The notes under the pieces are model-generated. The model made no database searches. It was not told where the DNA came from and saw only the letters and a list, made by a program, of their open reading frames with translations. This document shows, piece by piece, positions 20,701-29,700 of a DNA stretch of 64,000 nucleotides; the stretch's first letter is position 1; every line of letters begins with the position of its first letter. The position numbers were made by a program, and so were the translations under genes. Source of the stretch: JADKIH01 sp049363815 (lineage in GTDB: Bacteria > Bacteroidota > Bacteroidia > AKYH767-A > 2013-40CM-41-45); the NCBI GenBank assembly GCA_049363815.1, contig JBMQEM010000071.1, positions 1 to 64,000 of the forward strand. Reading direction: 5' to 3'.

Positions 20701-23700
20701 TTTTACTCTAAGTGGAAATACTTCAAACTGGATCTCCACCGGTGGTGTAGTTTCAGGAACAAGCTGTAACATTATCGGAACTTTCTATGCTGATAACGAT
20801 GGCGACGGATTTGGTGATGAATCGAACTTTGTAACTGATGTTGTCATGCCTGAAGGTTACACCCTTGACCTTTCTGATTGCGATGATACCCACATTACTT
20901 ATGCAGATTTCGACGAAGATGGATTTGGTACCGGAGTACCGATACCATGTGGAATTTCATATTACAATAACGATTGTGATGACAACAATTTCAACATCAA
21001 TCCTGGAGCAGTAGAATTATGTGATGGTATAGATCAAAATTGCAATAGTGATATTTCTGAAAATAATTCGCTTTCATTTGATGGAGTTTCTTCATATGTA
21101 GAGATGCAGGATTTTAATCTTGGCGAAAATGATTTTACCCTTGAAGCCTGGATTTATCCGTACGCTACTGCTGATGGATATATAATCACGAACAGGACGA
21201 TTGAATCGGGAGGTGCAGGAAACTGGTTTGGATTTAAATTCGATTCCGGTCATCTTCTGATGGAATTGGCAGAAGGCGGAACACCGGGTTATAATGTTGT
21301 AAATGGAAATACTTCAGTCGCATTAAATCAATGGTCACATATTGCTGTTGTGAGATCCGGATTGAACTATACAATTTATCTGAACGGAAATGCAGATGGA
21401 TCTTTGAATGATCCTTTGTCAAGAAATTTAACTTCAGGAATAGAGATCGCTCGTCTGGGTGGATGGCCTGATTTTAATGCAGCCTGGTATTACGGAAAAA
21501 TGGATGAAGTGAGAATCTGGAATGTTGCTAAAACACAAGCACAGATCCGCTCGCAGATGACTGCTTATGTCAACGGACAACCAAACCTGATCAATTACTA
21601 CACTTTTGATCATGGTTCTGCAAATAATGAGAACCCGGGCATTGATCAACTTGCAGACCTGGGCGGAACGAATAACAATGGTAACCTGATTGGTTTTTCG
21701 CTTTCAGGCGACTTCAACGTTTCCAACTGGAATGGCGGATATGCAGGAACTCTGTATTACGATCTGGATGGTGATGGCTTCGGAGATCCTAATAACTCTA
21801 CAGCTGTTACTACTCCTTGCTTTGCACCGGGAGATCTTGTTAATGATAATACCGATTGTGATGATGCCGATATAAATACTCACTCAGGATGTACTCCTGC
21901 TGCCGCACTTAATTTTGATGGTGTTGATGATTATGTTTCTTTAAATCAAGTGAACAATATTCCAACGGGCAACAGCCCTTATACACTTGAGGCATGGATC
22001 AAACCAAATGCATTGAACTTCAATGAAGGCTTCATTGGTTATGGAAATTTCGGTACACAAAATCAGGCAAATGCAATCCGGTTTAACGGACCAACACAAC
22101 TGGTAAATTACTGGTGGGCAAATGATCTTATCGTAAATATTCCAAACATTCTTGATGGTAACTGGCATCACATTGCTGCCACTTACGACGGAACAACTCG
22201 TTCGATATATACTGATGGTGTGTTACGCGGACAAGATACTCCGGGTATTTTAAATGTTCCGACTGCAAATAACCTGGCGATCGGTAAATCATTCGGCAAT
22301 GAATTCATTAATGGTGCATTGGATGAAGTAAGAATATGGAACGTTAGCCGGACACAATCGCAGATCGTTGACAATATGAACTGTGAGATCAATGCACAAC
22401 CCGGGCTTGCAGCAGCATTTCATTTCAATCAAGGTTTTGCTTCCGAAAATAATGCCGGTACAATATCAGACACCGACGTAAGCGGAAATAATAATAATGC
22501 AACACTAAACAACTTCAGTCTTGAATATGGAACATCAAACTGGATCGCTCCGGGCGGAGTAGTTTCGGGAACTAACTGTGTCTGTTATGTGAACATTCCT
22601 GACGTTAACTTCAAAAATGCATTGCTTGCAAATGCGAGCATCAACTCAAACAACAACGGAGAAATTGAATGTTCAGAAGCATCAGCCTTCAACGGTAATA
22701 TAGATGTAAACGGCTTATCAATTTCAGATCTGACCGGAATTGAAGCTTTCACTTCATTAACGGTATTACAAGTTTACAATAACCTGTTAACGACAATTGA
22801 TGTTTCTGCAAATACACAGTTGAATTATCTTGATGTTGGAGGTAATCAACTAACAACATTAGACGTTTCATCGAATACAGCACTTCAACAATTAGTCTGC
22901 AGAATCAATCAGCTAACTTCATTAGACATTAGTTCAAATCAGGATCTATTTTGGCTGGAATGTCCATTCAATAATATTACATCACTGGACTTATCTAATA
23001 ATCCTGCGCTTGAAGTAATCTTTGCACTTGGCAATCAATTGTCATCAATAGATGTTTCAAATAATCCACTATTGTCGACACTGAACTTTTCAAATAATCC
23101 GGCAATAACTTCAATTGATTTAAGTCAGAATCCTGCTTTGACACAATTTATTTCACAGAACAATTCGTTAACTGAACTTGATCTCTCTTCGAATTCAAAC
23201 ATAGTTGATGCACTAGTCGATCATAATAACCTGACAAGCTTGAACATTCAGAACGGTAACAATTCAAATCTTAACACCTTTAATGCAACAAACAATCCAT
23301 CACTTTCCTGTATTCAGGTTGACAATGTGAATAACATGATTGCTACATGGAATGCAGGTAAAGATGTTTCTGCTTCATTTAGTTTAGCATGTCCATTAAC
23401 GGCACCTGCTGCGGCATTAAGTTTTGACGGAGTTGATGATCATCTGAGCACTGGAATTTCTTTGTCGATCGCCGCTACTTCAACTATTGAGTTTTGGCTA
23501 TACACTAATGATTTAAATGATGACCGAAGGATTATAGGTAGTGATGATCCAGATCCGGTTGGTACAGGATTGAGATTTTTTAATGGTCACCTTCAGCTTA
23601 CAGTTGACAATCAAGGTTGGAACGATATTATAAATACTGCTTTCCCTGTTCAACAATGGGTTCATGTTGCTATCGTAACGAACGGATTGCAATACACTGC

Positions 23701-26700
23701 TTACCTGAATGGTGTTCAAGGTTTGACATTAAACTTCACTTCTAATTATCCTACAATTAATTTTGGCAATAGTTATACCCTTGCCAATGTAGGAGTCTTT
23801 GGAACGAATTTTAATGGTAGCATGGATGAGATTCGTATCTGGAATGTAGCACGCACACAAGTTCAAATCCTTGCTGATATGAACTGCGAAATTACTCCTC
23901 AACCTGGTTTGCTTGCATCTTACCATTTGAATCAAGGTATCGGAGGAGCAGCTAACCCAACTGAATTGAACCTAATCGATTCAAGTGGAAATGGCAACAA
24001 TGGAACACTGCATAATTTTGCTCTTTCCGGTTCAGTTTCTAACTGGATTACACCTGGAGCTGTGGTTTCAGGAACAGCTTGTGCATTATGTATTGTAAAC
24101 ATTCCTGACGCAATTTTCAAAAATGCACTTTTATCAAATGGATTGATCAATACAAATAATGATAGCGAAATTCAATGTAACGAAGCTTCTGTATACAACG
24201 GCACAATAAATGTTTCCAATATGGGCATCGCCGATTTGACCGGAATCGAAGCATTTACGTCTTTAACCGGACTAGTTTGTACAGGCAATTCACTTACATC
24301 ATTAGACCTAAGCAGTAATGATCAATTGGTTACTTTATTTTGCAACCAAAATGCTCTTACCACTTTAGATCTTAGTGGCCATACAGCTTTACAAACTGTC
24401 TATTGCAGTCTTAATGCTCTTACCAGCCTTGATTTGTCCGGCTGCACGGGCTTAACTATTCTGAATGGTGGAGGGAACCAACTGACAACTCTGGATGTAT
24501 CCGGCAGTTCACAACTCGCTACCTTGTCTATGAATTCAAATCAAATTTCAAATTTGAATATTTCAGGAATTACAGGATTAACATTTTGTGAACTTGCTTT
24601 AAATTCATTGACCGGCTTAGATGTTTCTGCAAATGCAGGCTTGACATATTTTAATTGCGCAGCAAATGCATTGACAAGTCTGAACATGAAGAATATCAAC
24701 TATTCTAATTTATCATACTTTAATGCAGTACAAAACTTCTCACTATCATGTATAGATGTTGATGATCCTTCCTACATGAATACAAACTGGAGTGCAGCTA
24801 AAGATGCCGGTGCTTCATACAGTACGAATTGTTCTTTCGTTTGCAATTTATCACTTACTACATCTGCAGGCGATACTTTATTTGTTTGTGCAGAAAATGG
24901 TGCAACCAGCGGTGATGTAAACCTTATTCCATTGAATGGTATTGCCCCTTATACTTACACAGGAAGTGATACATTGAATCTTGTAACAGGTACTTACAAT
25001 TACTTTGTTACAGATGGCAATGGATGTACAGCAACAACAGAACTGAAAGTCTTTGTTACAAATTGTATCATTCCATATTACGAACCACCAACGAACGATA
25101 CGATCGATAACCTGATCGGATCTGAGTTGACTCAGCTTTACACTTATCCTGATTCACTCGTCGATACTACTGCTGCAAACAACATCTTTAAGATAGATGA
25201 AATTGAAGGCGAGGTATTGATAGAAGTAATTGCTAATGTTGGTCAGTACAATACACTTCTTGCCTTATTGCAGACTCCTCCTTATGGCATGAACAACTTG
25301 ATCGATAACGGTGACTCTACACTCATCATTACCGGTATGTTCCCGATTGCGAATTTACCTAAACTGGATTCTCTTCCATTACTGGTCAATTATGCCCGTC
25401 CGTACTACACGCCTATTAACGGAAACTTTGCATTGCCTGCAACAGGCTTAACAACCTCACAAGGAGATTCCGCACAGATGTCACACAAAGCAAAACAAGC
25501 CTGGAAAGTTTCCGGTGAAGGTGTGAAAGTGGGTGTCATGTCGGATAGTTACAATACTAAATTCGGAAGTCCTACTCCTGCTGAACGTGATGTTCAGAAT
25601 GGTGACCTTCCGGGTGCGGCCAATCCGAATTATAATAAAGACGTTGTTCTCTCTGAAGAATATCCATATGGAACAGGCACTGATGAAGGTCGTGCCATGC
25701 TGCAGATCGTGCATGATGTGGCTCCGAATGCCGAACTGATGTTCCGTTCCGGTTTCATCAGTGCAGGTAACTTTGCCGATGGTATCAAATCTCTTCGTGA
25801 TGATGGTTGTAAAGTTATCGTTGATGATATCACGTATATCACTGAACCATTCTTCCGCGATGGTGTCATTGCACAAGCTGTGGAAGATGTTTCTGCTACA
25901 GGTGTCAACTACTTTACTTCTGCAGGTAACTTCGGTATCAAATCATACGAAGGCAACTTCACTCCTATCGCTGCTCCTGCCGGTTATGCCGGTACGGCTC
26001 ACGATTTCGGTGGCGGCGATTTCTATCAAAGCGTTACACTTCCAAAAGGAACCTATACGATCGCTCTGCAATGGGATGATGATTTCTATTCTATCGGTGA
26101 GGTCGTTGGTGCACAGAATGACCTGGACATCTTCCTGGTCGATCAGTTCGGTGCCCGTCTGTTTGGTTTCAACCGTAACAACATCGACGGTGATCCACTT
26201 GAGATCATGCCGTTCGTTGTAAAAGCTACGTCTCAGGCTAACATCATCATCACCCGTAAAAGTGGTGCCGGTAATGTTCGTTTCAAATATGTCATCTTCC
26301 GTGGTGAAGGGGTGATCAATGAATACAACCAGGGTACAGGTACTGTCATCGGACAAGCGAACGCTGAAAGTGCAATGTCCATCGGTGCCGTGTTGTACAC
26401 CAACACTCCTGCCTATGGCGTGAATCCTCCGACAGTAGCTTCCTTCTCTTCACGAGGCGGGGTGCTGATCGATGGTATCGACAGACAGAAGCCTGACTTC
26501 TGTGCTCCGAACGGTGTGAACACAACGGTGAATTTCGGTGGAGTGAATATTGACAACGATCTTTTCCCGAACTTCTTCGGTACGTCTGCTGCTGCTCCGC
26601 ATGCTGCAGGTGTGGCTGCTCTTTTAATTGAAGCAAAAGAAAAATATTACGCAGGTGAAACTTTCAATGGTGCACAAATGAAAGCACTCCTGAAATCTAC

Positions 26701-29700
26701 TGCCATCAATATGGATGCAGCAGGTTATGATGCAGCAACAGGAGCCGGTTTCATTCAGGCCGATGCTGCTCTGCAGACCTTTGCCAATCCATTCCCGATC
26801 ATCAACGATTATCATTTAGCAGATTCTGCATTCACACCGGGATTACAACCGATCACATTGGTCATCAATGGCGAGTACATCGCTCCTGATGCATCGGTCA
26901 TCTTCCAGTACGATACCCTTCCGGCTACTGTAGTGGGTAATCAGGTCACTGTCGAGTTACCGGAATTCTTGGGTAATCCGCCGCTGGTGGTCTACAATCC
27001 TCCGATCGCTCCTAGTGGTCTGGATGGTGGCGTAAGTGATTCGATCTACTTACTCAGCACGATACCGCAGAACGTAAAAGTGACCATCAACAGCGTCAGC
27101 AAAAAATACGGAGAAGTCATTCCTGCTTATGCTTTTGATGTAACGATCAACGATGTGCCACTAGCAAGCACAGGACAAACTCTGGCTACACTTGGCTTGA
27201 CAGACGTTACCTACTCTACCAATGCGACCAATACTTCTGATATCGGATTATACTACCGACGCGGACATTCTGCCGTGACGGATCTATCCAATCCGCTTTC
27301 ACTCACGCTTTCTGCTACGTTCAACTATCAGTTCGTGGATGGTGTTCTTACTATTGAAAGAATGCCGATCATGGTCACGCCGAACGACATGACATTAGTG
27401 TACGGTGATGCCATCAATGGAAAAGACATTCAGTTCACCTATGTGTACGACAACTCTAACATTGATCCATCCGAACAACTGGTCTTCCTTGATTCACTGG
27501 AAACAGAACATCAGTCTGCCATGTCAACTTCAGTGGTTCTTGTTGATGGCAAGCAAGCCGTCAACGGACTGAGTGCTGCCGATTTCCAGAACATGAGTTT
27601 CCTTGTCAGCGGTAAAGCTGCAGTGAATGGTAAGCAGGCTGTGAACGGAAAACAAGCCGTGAACAGCATCTCTTATGATACGACCTATTACATTCCGGTT
27701 CATCCGGCATCGATCTTCGATTACCATATCGACTCAACCAATGCTGTGCTTTACAATGGCAAGCAAGCGGTGAATGGCAAAGCAGCAGTGAACGGTAAGC
27801 AAGCCGTGAATGGTAAAGCTGCCGTGAATGGTAAACAAGCAGTGAATGGTAAGCAAGCCGTAAATGGTAAGCAGGCCGTGAACAGCAATACCTTCAACGA
27901 TGAGTCCAACGAATACGCTGTACTGATCGTCGATTCACTCGATGTGTATGGTGATCCGAATGATTCCATCGTGGGCTATACTTCCATGAACATGATCACC
28001 GGTATCACAGTAGGTAACTGGGTCATTGCTCCGGGTGTATTGTTATCAGAGAACTTCGATATCTCTTACGGACTGGGAACACTTACGATCGTTCCTGAAA
28101 CGCTGACGGTAAAAGCAAACGATACCACTGCAGGCTGCAACGGTGTTCAGCCGGCTTATACGTTCACCAACTCCATCTACCAATACGAAGATGCAGACAG
28201 CAATGTCATTGCAAGCGGACCGGTCTTTACTATTCTTGACAACATGAATATGAATGTCGGTACAGGCAATCTTGCAGGCGGAACCTATCAGATCGTTCCA
28301 AGTGATCTGGTACAGGCAGATACTCCTGCAAATTACATTCTCGTGTATGAACCGGGTGTGTTGACGGTGGATGAATCACTTTCATTATCGACTACAGAGG
28401 GAACTATTAACTGCTATGGAGGTACTACGACAGTTGAAATCACTGCAACCGGAGGAACACCGCCATATTCAGGTGCCGGCGTACATACTGTAACAGCAGG
28501 AACACAAACATTTGTTGTAACAGATGCTAAAGGATGTACTTCGGAAGTGACTCTTACTATAACAGAACCTGCACAATTGATAGCATCTTCATCAGCAACT
28601 GCAATCGCATGTTATGGTGGTGAAACAACAATTTCTGTTTCAGCAAACGGCGGTATAGCTCCTTATTCAGGAACGGGTGACTTCATTGTTCCTTCCGGAA
28701 ATTATACATACACGGTTACTGATGCGAACGGTTGCTCTACTTCTACCATGATCACTGTTACCGAACCATCGTCTTTAGTTGCAACTGCTTCGAACATTGC
28801 TCCGATATTGTGTTTCGGAGGAACAACACAAGTGGAAGTAAATGCAACCGGTGGAACTCCGCCATATAACGGCACAGGCAGCTTCTCTCAATTCGAGGGC
28901 ACGATGGCTTATACTGTTGTAGATGCCAATGGATGTACATCTGAAATTTCAGTTACACTAGCTCAACCTACAAAAGTTGAAGTAGTAACAACAACTACTC
29001 CTTCATCATGTTCTGCAAGTGACGGTTCTGCAACTGCAAATCCAAGTGGTGGATCAGGTAGTTATAGTTATCTATGGTCGAATGGACAAACCACTCAGAC
29101 AGCTACAAATCTTGCCGGTGGAAATTATTCGGTTACTATAACAGATAGTCAGGGATGTACTGCTTCAACTACTGCAATAGTAAATACAACAGGAGGTTCG
29201 ATCATCGTTCCAGGATCTATCTCCGGTCCGGCAGGTGCTTGCAGAAGTACTTCAGGAATTGTTTATTCTGTTGCACCGGTTCCGGGAGCAACTTCATACA
29301 TCTGGACGCTACCGTCTGGTGCAAGCGGAACTTCAATAACGAATAGTATAACAGTTGCCTTTGATGCAGGATATTCGAATGGATTTATTTGTGTGGCTGC
29401 AGTAAATGTTTGCGGCACCTCTGGAACATCCTGTCTTAATATTCCTGTAAATAATGTACCACCGCCTGTTCCGGCAGTTATTTCCGGAACGAATACACCG
29501 TGCGGGCCGGGCATTCATACATATTCAACTTCAGCTCCTAATGCTACAAGCTTTAACTGGACGGTAACAGGTACAGGAGTTTCTATAGTAAATGGACAAG
29601 GAACAAATACGATACAAGTCAGCATACCATCAAACTTCGGACAAGGTTCAATTCAGGTTCGTAGTGTGAACTGTAAAGGTTCAAGTGCTGTTCGCGGAAT

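Larger units (their letters stand above)
25448..28368 (+). repeat. Identical tract copy 2 (subtilase-like + MBG cassette)
   Basis: This is the second copy of the 2,921-base tract at 4992-7912. It lies in the same reading frame and domain position in the second giant. Its right flank (GTGGATGAATCAC) differs at once from that of the first copy (GTAGGGAATGAAC). Upstream, the two genes stay similar at protein level (NCIIPYYEPPTNDTI in both) but differ at many bases, which marks the tract border clearly. Confidence 0.95.
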
